A stretch of 64,000 bases of DNA from Clostridia bacterium (lineage in GTDB: Bacteria > Bacillota > Clostridia > Christensenellales > Aristaeellaceae): positions 1-64,000 of the forward strand of contig JAFXVJ010000043.1 of assembly GCA_017524615.1 (NCBI GenBank), in the 5' to 3' direction. The position numbers and the translations under genes were made by a program. The notes under the pieces are model-generated. The model saw only the letters and a program-made list of their open reading frames with translations. It was not told the origin of the DNA and did no database searches. This document shows positions 26,891 through 35,290 of this stretch, one piece after another (position 1 is the stretch's first letter; each line of letters begins with the position of its first letter).

Positions 26891-27423
26891 CGACGCATCA
26901 AAAACCGGAAAACAGCGGCTCGGAAAAGGGCCTGTCGATGCTGGACCGCTGGATGGCGCTGCATCAGCGCGCCTTCTGGCTGGTCATTGCCGCAGTGGCC
27001 GTGGCCGGGGCAGCGCTGATCGTGCGGTGGGCGCCCGCCGCCTATGGCACGTATTTGGGGGCGGGGCTGGCGATGGGGCTGATGGTGGCCTACCGGCGAT
27101 GTGCCGGCGCGCCGGTGCGGATGCTGCGGCAGGCGACCGCCCGGCTGCGCACCCCGCCGGACCGCGTGAAGGACGGTCAGGCGCTGGATGATTTGAACGC
27201 CTTGCATGCGCATTTGCCCTCTCTACGGAAAAAAGAATTGGCCTATTCCATCACCTGCTGCCAGGCGATGCTTTTGGCGCGACTGGGCCGCAGGGACGAG
27301 GCCCTGGCCCTCCTGCGCGGCTTTGATCAGACCTGGGATGAATCCCAGCGCCAGGACATCCGTATCCTCATTCAAAAAATCAGCGGGGAAGGCGCGCCCT
27401 CCCCCGAAAAGGAGCAAGCATAA
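26887..27423 (+). CDS. Small two-helix membrane protein of unknown function
   Basis: A 178-residue protein. A polar N-terminus is followed by two membrane helices (about 30-47 and 52-70). The cytoplasmic C-terminal half is helical and TPR-like (DDLNALHAHLPSLRKKELAY, then AMLLARLGRRDEALALLRGF). It is locked between rsmE and mtaB: it overlaps rsmE by 4 bases and its stop touches the mtaB ATG. Translational coupling is therefore clear although a link to RNA modification is not. I recognise no family. Confidence 0.75.
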   Translation: MTTHQKPENSGSEKGLSMLDRWMALHQRAFWLVIAAVAVAGAALIVRWAPAAYGTYLGAGLAMGLMVAYRRCAGAPVRMLRQATARLRTPPDRVKDGQALDDLNALHAHLPSLRKKELAYSITCCQAMLLARLGRRDEALALLRGFDQTWDESQRQDIRILIQKISGEGAPSPEKEQA

Positions 27424-28716
27424 ATGCCTTCCGTCGCCTTTCACACCTTGGGCTGCAAGGTCAACCAATACGATTCTCAGGCCATGCTGGAATTATTTGA
27501 GCAAGCCGGCTATGAAGTGCGGGATTTTACCCAGTCCGCGGACGTTTATGTGGTGAACACCTGCACCGTCACCGGCACCGGCGATAAAAAAAGCCTGAAC
27601 GCCGTGCGCCGGGCCCTGCGTCAAAACCCCGCCGCGCAAGTGGTGATCGCGGGCTGTCTGGCCCAGCGGGACGGGGAAAAGCTGCTGGAAACCGGGGCGC
27701 GGCTGGTGATCGGCAACGCCCGGCGAAGAGAAGTGGTGACGCTGCTGGAAGAAGCTGTCGCCCAGGGGCAGCGGGTGGCCGCCGTCAGCGATATCCTGCG
27801 GGTGCCGTATGAACCGCTGGCCATTTCCCGTCATGAGGGGCACACCCGGGCCGTGCTGAAAATCCAGGAGGGCTGTGATCGGTACTGCACCTATTGCATC
27901 ATCCCTTACGTGCGGGGCGGCATCCGTTCCCGGCCTCCGGAGGACGTGCGGGCCGAAGCGCGGCGCCTGGCTGACGCCGGGTTTACCGAACTGGTGCTCA
28001 CCGGCATTCACTTGACCAGCTATGGCCGGGATCTTCAGCACGCGACGCTGCTGGACGCCGTCCGCGCCTGTGATGTACCGGGGGTGCAGCGCATCCGCCT
28101 GGGCTCGCTGGAGCCGCTGATCGTAACGGAGGAATTCGTGCGCGGGCTGAAGGAAGAATCCGAGGTGTGTCCCCAGTTTCACCTGGCCCTGCAATCGGGA
28201 AGCGACCCGGTATTGCGCCGCATGCGCCGCCGGTATACCGCCGATGATTTCCGCGCCGCCGCGGCGCTGCTGCGCCAGGCGTTTCCCGGCTGCGCCCTCA
28301 CCACCGACGTCATCACCGGGTTCCCCGGGGAAACGGAGGAAGAATTCGCCGATACCCTGGCCTTCTGCCGGCAGATCGGCTTCGCCCGGATGCACGTGTT
28401 TCCCTATTCCGCCCGCCAGGGTACCCCGGCGGCCCAGATGCCCGGCCAGGTGCCCCGGGCTGTCCGGGAGGAACGGGCGCGCCGCCTGATCGCCCTGGGC
28501 AATGAACTGGCCTTCAGCTACCGCGCCGCTCAGGTGGGCTCCGTCGTTCAGGTGCTCACCGAGGAGGTGTCGGACGGCGTCGCCCATGGCTACACCGCCC
28601 AGTATATCCCCTGCGCCTTTCCCGGCGGCCAGCCGGGACGGGTGGACGATGTGACCGTGACCGGCCTGACCGATGAGGGGCTGACTGGAGAAAAGCTGAA
28701 CGGCACCGAAAAATGA
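27424..28716 (+). CDS. mtaB: tRNA t6A37 methylthiotransferase
   Basis: A 430-residue radical SAM enzyme that adds a methylthio group to N6-threonylcarbamoyladenosine at tRNA position 37. The N-terminal cluster-binding cysteines lie in FHTLGCKVNQYDSQ, VNTCTVTG and IAGCLAQRD. The radical SAM triad is C151-x3-C155-x2-C158 (CDRYCTYC). A TRAM domain closes the protein (AAQVGSVVQVLTEEV onward). The VTGTGDKKS and GGIRSRPPEDV segments favour MtaB over MiaB and RimO. It is the third gene of the rsmE operon. Confidence 0.94.
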   Translation: MPSVAFHTLGCKVNQYDSQAMLELFEQAGYEVRDFTQSADVYVVNTCTVTGTGDKKSLNAVRRALRQNPAAQVVIAGCLAQRDGEKLLETGARLVIGNARRREVVTLLEEAVAQGQRVAAVSDILRVPYEPLAISRHEGHTRAVLKIQEGCDRYCTYCIIPYVRGGIRSRPPEDVRAEARRLADAGFTELVLTGIHLTSYGRDLQHATLLDAVRACDVPGVQRIRLGSLEPLIVTEEFVRGLKEESEVCPQFHLALQSGSDPVLRRMRRRYTADDFRAAAALLRQAFPGCALTTDVITGFPGETEEEFADTLAFCRQIGFARMHVFPYSARQGTPAAQMPGQVPRAVREERARRLIALGNELAFSYRAAQVGSVVQVLTEEVSDGVAHGYTAQYIPCAFPGGQPGRVDDVTVTGLTDEGLTGEKLNGTEK

Positions 28717-28802
28717 CCGTTCGGCAGGGGATTCCGTGACAGCGCACTTCAAAATAGCCCGGAAAGCGCGCGGAACGCGCCGATAAAGCCGAGAAAAAAA
28801 GA

Positions 28803-29010
28803 GGTTCTTCACGGATTGTGTGGGAAACGAAAACCCTTTGGTGTCATCCCGAGCGATGCGCAGCCGAAAGGCGAAGCGCAGCCGAGGGATCTGTGCGGGA
28901 AACGTAAAAAACGGGGAATAGATCTTTCGACTTCGTTCCGCTTTTCGCTCCACTCCGCTCAAGATGACAATCAAGGTCGTTTCTTTCTCGCTGACTTTCC
29001 GTGAAGAATC
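28803..29010. repeat. Type B hairpin element, copy B1
   Basis: A 208-bp non-coding element with inverted ends GGTTCTTCACGGA and TCCGTGAAGAATC. Inside, GTCATCCCGAGCGA on one side and TCCGCTCAAGATGAC on the other form an imperfect inverted repeat, so the whole unit can fold as one long hairpin. It lies between the convergent ends of mtaB and the protease gene. Copies are at 34240 and 38920. Confidence 0.8.
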
Positions 29011-29028
29011 ATTTTTTGGATAACAATT

Positions 29029-29886
29029 CTATGCGCGTTCGCGCATGAATGCGTCAAAGCCCGTTTTCACTTCTTCTATTCCGTATCGGATGATTTGATC
29101 AAAGCTGCTGTGGCGCAGAAGAAAACGAACAAAACGCGCGCCAAGATAGTAGCCGGTATCGCCGTATCCTTCCAGGCGGGTCCAGTCGCCAAAGTAGCGC
29201 TGATTCTCCCGCGTCATGACCCGGATGTCATTCCGGAAGGACTGCCGGATGAATTCCGCGTGGCCGTCGCACCATTGTTTCCAGCCGTTTCGGTCTTGAT
29301 GAAAATAGGAAGGATCGCCGATGATTTCCTGCTCAAAAACCATGGCGACGCCTTCGGTGAACAACTGCCAAAGGAAATGATCCGGCAAAGCATCTGTCGT
29401 TCGATGCAGGATGCCGTATTGCGCCTGGTATACATGCCCCAATTCGTGCACGATCAATCCGGTCAGGGCATCCGGATCGCACCAATTCAGTTCCATGATT
29501 TTTTCGATGCCCAGCAGCACCGTGGTGCGCCCGCTGACAGGGGTCACCCATCCCGCTCCGTTGCATAAACCGAGGTACAGAACCACCGCGGCGTCCACCG
29601 TCCTGCCGAATCGGCGAACAATCCTTTCATCCAGATGCGCAGTGACGCAGCAAAACGACCTCACGGCTTCTTCCCGCTTCTTTGTTTCCCATAGCACAGC
29701 ATTCAATACCGGCAAAAAATCATGCTCCCAGGAAAAACCTGCGTGGATGCATGCCCGCATATCGCTCAGACACAGGTCTTTGGCGCCGGGGACATGCGCA
29801 TCCATATAGGTTTTCCACTTTTCCATGTCGAACCGACCCGCGTCAAAGGCGGATAACAGGTCGGCGGAGGTGTTGATTACCTTCAT
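29029..29886 (-). CDS. Putative HExxH zinc metalloprotease
   Basis: A 285-residue cytoplasmic protein with no signal peptide. The motif LIVHELGHVYQ gives zinc ligands H147 and H151 and catalytic E148. E178 in LFTEGVAMVFEQE is the likely third ligand, the gluzincin arrangement seen in DUF2268-like proteins. The C-terminal half is helical and aromatic-rich. It is a single gene with no partner that names a substrate. Proteolysis is inferred from the motif; regulatory or housekeeping use is unknown. Confidence 0.75.
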   Translation of the reverse strand: MKVINTSADLLSAFDAGRFDMEKWKTYMDAHVPGAKDLCLSDMRACIHAGFSWEHDFLPVLNAVLWETKKREEAVRSFCCVTAHLDERIVRRFGRTVDAAVVLYLGLCNGAGWVTPVSGRTTVLLGIEKIMELNWCDPDALTGLIVHELGHVYQAQYGILHRTTDALPDHFLWQLFTEGVAMVFEQEIIGDPSYFHQDRNGWKQWCDGHAEFIRQSFRNDIRVMTRENQRYFGDWTRLEGYGDTGYYLGARFVRFLLRHSSFDQIIRYGIEEVKTGFDAFMRERA

Positions 29887-29965
29887 CCTGGCACACCCTC
29901 TGTGAAATATGCGTCAGCCCCGCAGCACCGCTGTTCTGTCGGGCCGTTTTCAGGCAAGCGGAGGA

Positions 29966-30544
29966 TCAATACAGGCTGACAATGATGTCCGCGCAGCGCT
30001 CCAGGCCCAGGATGCCGCTGTCCAGCGCCAGGTGGTAATTCCCCATGGCGCCCCATTCCCTGTCGGTGTACAATTGATAATAGGCCTTGCGCTTTTTGTC
30101 CTTATCCCGCAGCCGGGCGAAAGGATCCTCTGCCCGCTCGCCGTACTGGTTCACGATCCGCTCCGCCCGCTTGTCCATGGAAGCGTGGATAAACACGGTG
30201 AGCACATTGTCAAAGTCCTTCAGGATATAGTCCGAGCAGCGGCCCACCAGGATGCAGGATCCCTTTTCCGCCAGTTCCCGGATCACTTTGGATTGCGCCA
30301 GGAACAGATCGTCCTGCATGGAATGGCCGTAAAAATCGCGCCCCGCCATGAAGGACAGCCACCCGCCCTCGATGTTTTCGGATTTTTCTTCCACATAGGG
30401 CTTCATCAGCCCGGTTTCCGCGGATATTCTGTCGATCAATTCCTGATCGTAGCAGGGAATGCCCAGCTTCTCGGCTGCCATGCGGCCGACGGTCCTGCCG
30501 CCGCTGCCAAATTCGCGGCTGATGGTGATGATTCTGTGACTCAT
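29966..30544 (-). CDS. Cytidylate kinase-like family protein
   Basis: A 192-residue P-loop protein starting MSHRIITISREFGSGG after GAAAGGAGCT. The phosphate-binding loop is SREFGSGGRTVGR, unlike the GxxGSGK(T) of true cytidylate kinase. The protein belongs to the cytidylate-kinase-like group (PF13189). It carries CYDQELIDRI, LVGRCSDYIL, and the lid-like KRAERIVNQYGER. The group is common in gut Firmicutes and its substrate is not established, so I do not call it cmk. Confidence 0.88.
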   Translation of the reverse strand: MSHRIITISREFGSGGRTVGRMAAEKLGIPCYDQELIDRISAETGLMKPYVEEKSENIEGGWLSFMAGRDFYGHSMQDDLFLAQSKVIRELAEKGSCILVGRCSDYILKDFDNVLTVFIHASMDKRAERIVNQYGERAEDPFARLRDKDKKRKAYYQLYTDREWGAMGNYHLALDSGILGLERCADIIVSLY

Positions 30545-30635
30545 ACGCACAGCTCCTTTCTGTGAGAAAACGACCCGCCTGATCCCCCCGGCGGCTGGCT
30601 GTACCATATCTGCTTCTTTGTATTCGGTCCTTTTT

Positions 30636-30663
30636 ATTCTACCATTTCTGCCGCAATTGTCAA
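30636..30663 (-). promoter_or_regulatory. Promoter for the cytidylate kinase-like gene
   Basis: On the minus strand, TTGACA (30663-30658), a 16-bp spacer, and TAGAAT (30641-30636). Confidence 0.75.
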
Positions 30664-30823
30664 GGCGCGTTCAGCCGGTGAAAGCTAACGGGCAGAACTG
30701 CGTCAGGGCCCTCGAAGCCTCCGGAAAACAAACCGGAAAACGCTTTTTCTGTCGGATACTGTTCAAAAAAGAGATATCTTTGGGTGATCTTGCCGCTCTG
30801 GCAGCGCTTCGCGCCGGCTGGAG

Positions 30824-30866
30824 GAGAAGAAAGCGCCCGGGTTCCGTGAAGGAACACCGAGGCGCT
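30824..30866 (-). terminator. Terminator of the ECF transporter operon
   Basis: AGCGCC and GGCGCT frame an inner GTTCC/GGAAC stem, and a TTTCTTC stretch follows on the minus strand. It lies about 45 bp past the ecfT stop. The rest of 30545-30911 shows no gene. Confidence 0.65.
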
Positions 30867-30911
30867 GATTCATGGGAATATTGCGTATTTTGGGTCTTTT
30901 ACGCATGCGCG

Positions 30912-31724
30912 TCAATACAGATGCAAACTGTTGCAGGCCACCACGCAGAAAATCAGCGCGGCCATGAGCACGCAGGCGGCCACGTCGCCGTCGCTGATGC
31001 GCAGCACCCGCAGGCGGGTGCGCCCTTCGCCGCCGTGGTAGCACCGGGCTTCCATGGCCATGGCCAGATCCCCGGCCCGGCGGAAAGCGCTGACGAACAG
31101 CGGCACCAGCAGCGGCACCATGGCCCGGGCCCGCTTGAGCAGGTTGCCGGATTCAAAATCCGCGCCCCTGGCGGTCTGCGCCTTCATGATCTTGTCGGCC
31201 TCTTCCAGCAGGGTGGGAATGAAGCGCAGGGCGATGGACATCATCATGGCCATTTCATGGGCGGGGAAATGGATCACCTTCAAGGGAGATAAAAGCCTTT
31301 CCAGCCCGTCTGTGAGCACAATGGGCGGGGTGGTGAGCGTGAGCAGGCTGGAGCCCATCACCAGCAGCACCAGGCGGAAGGAATACAGAATGGCGGTGAG
31401 CAGCGCCTCTTTTTTGATCACAGCGAAGCCCACATCCCACAGAGGCGTTTCCCCGGGCAGGAAAAACAGATTCAGCAGGAAGGTGAGCACCAGGATGAAC
31501 CGAAGCGGCTTGATGCCCTTGATCATCAGCCTGACCGGCACCTGAGAGAGCACCGTGGCCAGGATCAGGAACAGCACCACCGGAATGAAGGCCACCAGGT
31601 TCCGCGCCATAAAAATGGCCACGATCAGCCCGATGAGCAGCAGGATCTTGACTCGGGGATCCAGACGATGCACCGCACTGTCGGCGGGGTAGTACTGGCC
31701 CAGGGTGATATCACGCATGGCCAT
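30912..31724 (-). CDS. ecfT: ECF transporter transmembrane protein EcfT
   Basis: A 270-residue membrane protein, the T subunit of a group II energy-coupling-factor vitamin or metal importer. Four to five hydrophobic segments are visible. The coupling region has ARGADFESGNLLKRARAM (about 177-194) and the second Ala-Arg-x element FRRAGDLAMAMEARCY, which contact the two ATPases. It overlaps ecfA2 by 14 bases. The start at 31724 has GGAAGGAGG at good spacing. No substrate-binding S component lies beside it. Confidence 0.94.
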   Translation of the reverse strand: MAMRDITLGQYYPADSAVHRLDPRVKILLLIGLIVAIFMARNLVAFIPVVLFLILATVLSQVPVRLMIKGIKPLRFILVLTFLLNLFFLPGETPLWDVGFAVIKKEALLTAILYSFRLVLLVMGSSLLTLTTPPIVLTDGLERLLSPLKVIHFPAHEMAMMMSIALRFIPTLLEEADKIMKAQTARGADFESGNLLKRARAMVPLLVPLFVSAFRRAGDLAMAMEARCYHGGEGRTRLRVLRISDGDVAACVLMAALIFCVVACNSLHLY

Positions 31725-32580
31725 GTGGCTTCCCCTCCTTCCAAAGGTCCAGCAGCGCCTGCACGGCCTGCTCCTCCCGGAAAACGCTATCGGGGCAGTT
31801 TACGCCCATCTGGCGCAGCTGGATGCCCAGCCGGCAAACGGAGGGCACATCCAGGCCCATGCTTTCCAGCCGTTCGGCATGGCGGAAGATCTCCTCCGGC
31901 GTGCCCTCCATGGTGATTCTTCCGTGCTCCATCACCACAGCCCGGGTGGCAAAGCGGGCCACGTCGTCCATGGAATGAGAGATCATCACGATGGTGGCGC
32001 CCTGGGCGTGCAACTGGGCGATCAATTGCAGCATATCTTCTCTGCTCTGCGGATCCAGCCCGGCGGCGGGCTCGTCCAGCACCAGCATATCGGGCCGCAT
32101 GGCCAGCACACCGGCGATGGCCACCCGGCGCATCTGGCCGCCGGACAGCTCGAAAGGCGATTTTTCCTCAATGCCCGCCTGGGTCAGGCCGACCTTCTTC
32201 AGCGCCTCCCGGACACGCCCGTCGATTTCATCGGCGGGCAGCCCCAGATTCCTGGGGCCGAAGGCCACGTCCCGGGCCACGGTTTCTTCAAACAGCTGAT
32301 GCTCCGGATATTGAAACACCAGTCCCACGCTCCGGCGCACGACTTTCTTATCGAAGCCCTTTTCGTGAATGTCCTGCCCGTCCATCAGCACCCGCCCGGA
32401 GGTGGGCTGCAAAAGGCCGTTGATGTGCTGGGCCAGGGTGGATTTGCCCGAGCCCGTGTGGCCGATCAGCGCCAGGAATTCCCCCGGCCGGATGGTGAGG
32501 CTGACATCCTCCAGCGCGGTGGATTGGAAGGGGCTGCCGGGCTGGTAGGTGTGGGTCACATGATCCAGCGTTATTTGCAC
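31711..32580 (-). CDS. ecfA2: ECF transporter ATP-binding protein EcfA2
   Basis: A 289-residue ABC ATPase. Walker A is GHTGSGKST, the Q-loop region QYPEHQLFEE, the signature LSGGQMRR, Walker B MLVLDEPAAGLDP, and the switch histidine SHSMDD. The N-terminal TYQPGSPFQSTALEDV and the C-terminal extension are typical of the second ATPase of the group II module. It overlaps ecfA1 by 10 bases, so the three subunits are translated together. Confidence 0.95.
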   Translation of the reverse strand: MQITLDHVTHTYQPGSPFQSTALEDVSLTIRPGEFLALIGHTGSGKSTLAQHINGLLQPTSGRVLMDGQDIHEKGFDKKVVRRSVGLVFQYPEHQLFEETVARDVAFGPRNLGLPADEIDGRVREALKKVGLTQAGIEEKSPFELSGGQMRRVAIAGVLAMRPDMLVLDEPAAGLDPQSREDMLQLIAQLHAQGATIVMISHSMDDVARFATRAVVMEHGRITMEGTPEEIFRHAERLESMGLDVPSVCRLGIQLRQMGVNCPDSVFREEQAVQALLDLWKEGKPHGHA

Positions 32581-33407
32581 AGCCGGGCCACCTCCTTTGC
32601 CATATCTGAAACGGTCAGCACCCCGTCAGCGATGGGCATGCCCTTTTGCCGCAGGGCCTGGGCGATCCGGGCCATGGGGGGCACGTCCAGCCGGTACGCG
32701 GCCAGCCGCTCCGCGTCGGAAAACACCTCCCGGGGCGTGCCGGACATAACGATCTGGCCGTCGTGCATCACATGCACCCGATCGGCGGCCACGGCCTCCT
32801 CCATAAAGTGGGTGATCCACAGTACCGTGATCCCCTGCTCCCGGTTCAGCCGCTGCACCGCGTCCATCACTTCCCGGCGGCCCCGGGGATCCAGCATGGC
32901 GGTGGATTCGTCGAAAATAATGGCGTCGGGCTCCATGGCCAGCACGCCCGCGATGGCCACCCGCTGCTTCTGCCCGCCGGACAGGGTGTGGGGCGCGCGG
33001 CCGGCGAAGGCTTCCATGCCTACGTCCCGCAGGGCTTTTTCGATGCGGGCAGGCATATCCTGGGAGGGCACGCCGATGTTTTCCAGGCCAAAGGCCACGT
33101 CATCCTCCACCACCGTGGCTACCAGCTGGTTGTCCGGATTCTGGAATACCATGCCTGCCCGGCGGCGGATTTCCCAGGTGTCCTTTTCGCCCTGGGTGTC
33201 CATGCCGCACACGGTCACTTTTCCTTCCGTGGGGAGATACAGGCCGTTGATCAGTTTGGCCAAGGTGGATTTGCCTGATCCGTTCTGGCCCAAAATAGCG
33301 TGAAATTCCCCCCGGGGTACGGTGAGGCTCACGTCCCGGACGGCGGTGGCGGCGTCCTCTTCATACGAAAAGGACACATGATCCACTTGAATGATGGCGT
33401 CTGCCAT
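32571..33407 (-). CDS. ecfA1: ECF transporter ATP-binding protein EcfA1
   Basis: A 278-residue ABC ATPase, first gene of the module. Walker A is GQNGSGKST, the Q-loop FQNPDNQLVATVVEDDVAFG, the signature LSGGQKQR, and Walker B AIIFDESTAMLDP, where Ser stands at the usual Pro position of DEP, a form common in EcfA1. It pairs with EcfA2 to drive EcfT and exchangeable S components. GAGGAAAG precedes the start. Confidence 0.95.
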   Translation of the reverse strand: MADAIIQVDHVSFSYEEDAATAVRDVSLTVPRGEFHAILGQNGSGKSTLAKLINGLYLPTEGKVTVCGMDTQGEKDTWEIRRRAGMVFQNPDNQLVATVVEDDVAFGLENIGVPSQDMPARIEKALRDVGMEAFAGRAPHTLSGGQKQRVAIAGVLAMEPDAIIFDESTAMLDPRGRREVMDAVQRLNREQGITVLWITHFMEEAVAADRVHVMHDGQIVMSGTPREVFSDAERLAAYRLDVPPMARIAQALRQKGMPIADGVLTVSDMAKEVARLCK

Positions 33408-33485
33408 GGGCTTTCCTCGTTTCCTTGCCGGTTGCTGCCGGATGACCGGTCAACACCGCGTATTGGCGCCCTGCGGCGCAGGCGC

Positions 33486-33514
33486 ATTATAGCATATTTT
33501 TCCGGCCTTCGCAA
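33486..33514 (-). promoter_or_regulatory. Promoter for the ecfA1-ecfA2-ecfT operon
   Basis: On the minus strand, TTGCGA (33514-33509), a 17-bp spacer, and TATAAT (33491-33486). No riboswitch-like structure is seen in the leader of about 75 bases. Confidence 0.75.
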
Positions 33515-33611
33515 CACGGAAAGCGCCTTTCGTGGGCAGGACGCCCTCTCCCGCGCCGGGTTTTGGCCGCCATCTGCGGCCGGGTACGCCTCGATTGCTG
33601 AAAATTTGGGG

Positions 33612-33640
33612 TTTACAGGGGCGAAATTTCATTATATAAT
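33612..33640 (+). promoter_or_regulatory. Promoter for yajC
   Basis: TTTACA, a 17-bp spacer, and TATAAT, about 40 bp upstream of the yajC start. Confidence 0.8.
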
Positions 33641-33678
33641 ATTCAGGCAACAATTCGTTTGAAAGGCGGTTTACCATC

Positions 33679-34119
33679 ATGATTGATTATTTCTCCCTGA
33701 TTTCCAGCGCAGCGGCTGAGGGCGAAGCCCAGCAGACCCAGGAAGTGGCGGGCGCTACCGAATCCCAGAGCACGCTGGACCCGAATGATCCGAACGCGCA
33801 GCAAGGCAGCATGGGCGCCAGCCTGGTCGGCATGCTGCTGCCCCTGGTGCTGATGGGCCTGATCTTTTATTTCATGCTCATTCGTCCCCAGCGCAAGAAG
33901 GACAAGAAAGTCAAGGAAATGCTGAATAACCTCAAGAGCGGCGACCGGGTCACCACCATCGGCGGCATTTACGGCACCATCGTGAGCATCAAGGATGACA
34001 CCATCACCCTGGCTGTGGGCCAGAAGAATTCTCAGCCCACCGAAATGATCATTGCCCGCTGGGCCATCCGCAATGTGGAAGAGATCAGCGTGGAAAATGA
34101 AGGCGAAATGCTGAACTGA
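33679..34119 (+). CDS. yajC: Preprotein translocase subunit YajC
   Basis: A 146-residue Sec accessory protein with one membrane helix (about 50-70), preceded by an unusually long 45-residue acidic, Gln/Ala-rich tail. The family core is FYFMLIRPQRKKDKKVKEM (about 68-86), then LKSGDRVTTIGGIYGTIVSI. YajC joins SecDF at the translocon, but secD and secF are not adjacent here. GAAAGGCGG sets the start. Confidence 0.93.
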   Translation: MIDYFSLISSAAAEGEAQQTQEVAGATESQSTLDPNDPNAQQGSMGASLVGMLLPLVLMGLIFYFMLIRPQRKKDKKVKEMLNNLKSGDRVTTIGGIYGTIVSIKDDTITLAVGQKNSQPTEMIIARWAIRNVEEISVENEGEMLN

Positions 34120-34161
34120 TCCCAGATCGGGCCTGCGAATCCGCAGTTACAGCCCTGAATC

Positions 34162-34237
34162 CACGGGCGTCTTATCCGCACCGGCGCTGCTTCAAATGCC
34201 TGCGCGGAAAAGGCGCCCGTAAATTTGACTTTTTTTA
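34162..34237 (+). terminator. Terminator of yajC
   Basis: ACGGGCG...TCCGC and GCGGA...CGCCCGT form an interrupted stem, followed after a short gap by a run of seven T at about 34230. Confidence 0.6.
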
Positions 34238-34239
34238 TT

Positions 34240-34439
34240 GGTTCTTCACGGATTGTGAGGGAAACGAAAACGCTTCGGCGTCATCCCGATCGCAGCGAAG
34301 CCGATAGGCGAAGCGCAGTCGAGGGATCCATGCGAGCATCCGGCAAACAGATCTTTCGACGCCGTTCCGCTTTTCGCTCCACTCCGCTCAAGATGACAGG
34401 AAAGGCCGTTTCTTTTTCGCTGACTTTCCGTGAAGAATC
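34240..34439. repeat. Type B hairpin element, copy B2
   Basis: A 200-bp copy with the same inverted ends (GGTTCTTCACGG and CCGTGAAGAATC) and the same internal inverted repeat as B1. Spurious frames across it have no ribosome site. Confidence 0.8.
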
Positions 34440-34460
34440 TCTTTATTTGAAAACAGTATA

Positions 34461-35027
34461 ATACTATTCTTCTTCAAAAATCTTTCATGTTTGGGCGCCT
34501 TTTACGTTCTGACAGTGCGTCACTGCGGTCAACGCAGCGCTGCTGCGCTTTCCTTCGTTCTGCTTAGCCAGAACAAAAACCCCTCCCAAATCTGTTAAGA
34601 TTTAAATCCAGATTGGCAAGGATGAAAAAAAGCAAAGGGACGACGGGGGTATTCTCTTTCGGAGCCCGAAAGAGAACCAGAAAGGGCGCCATAACGGCGG
34701 TGGTCATCGTACAGCTTCTGGCCCGGCCGCTGAAAGCGGCCAACCCGGATGCGATGCATCCGGGGAAAGCCGGGGGATCATCCCCAGGGAAAAACTCGCT
34801 TTTCTCTGAGGATGATCCCGGCTTTCATTGGGCCAGAAGCGTCAAACATTCGCAATCCCAGCGTAACACGCGACGATTCCTTGGGTCTATCGATCAAGCA
34901 GCTTTGCGAGGAGTGGGTCCAGGGGATCATCCCCTGGCGCGGGGTTCAGGGGCCGCGAAGGCCCCTGCCTCGTCCTCCCGTTCTTTTGTCTCCCTTTGCG
35001 AATTGTGTTTTAGAAGAAGAATAGTAT
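34461..35027. mobile_element. 567-bp element with perfect 10-bp terminal inverted repeats (A2), no gene
   Basis: The left end ATACTATTCT (34461-34470) is the exact reverse complement of the right end AGAATAGTAT (35018-35027). The interior holds several GC palindromes, for example CCAGGGGAT-c-ATCCCCTGG at 34919-34937, but no plausible protein. The right 210 bases match window positions 1-214, and the left 100 bases resemble the 111-bp element at 39068. This is the pattern of a non-autonomous (MITE-like) family whose enzyme would be elsewhere. It sits 21 bp from the end of B2. Confidence 0.7.
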
Positions 35028-35038
35028 AAGACGAAAAT

Positions 35039-35082
35039 AGCAAAAAGCGCAGGGCTGCTACGGCAGCGCCTGCGTTTTTGCT
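35039..35082. terminator. Bidirectional hairpin terminator
   Basis: AGCAAAAA and TTTTTGCT flank a GCGCAGG..GCTGC / GCAGC..CCTGCG stem, giving T-runs on both strands. Between 35083 and 35290 only GC-rich inverted repeats are seen, no gene. Confidence 0.7.
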
Positions 35083-35290
35083 TGTACCTGTTCGGTTGAG
35101 GCGTGTACAGAAACGAAAAACGAAAAAAAGTGAAAAACGTGAGAAACGCGTGATGCGCGCGGGGGTATGGCGTCCCCGCGTACCCCTCGGTTTTTCTCCC
35201 GGGCGGGAAACCGCCCTCCGGTTGGCTGCGCGCCCGACGGAAAGATTCCGTTCCCCTGGCGTGCAGGGCGCGCCTCCGGATCAACCGAAC

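Noticed and set aside
28816..29004. Small open frame inside B1 (and a similar one at 34225-34461)
   Set aside because: It comes from the repeat itself (GVIPSDAQP-type peptide), has no ribosome site, and changes between copies. It is a typical false gene over this kind of repeat.
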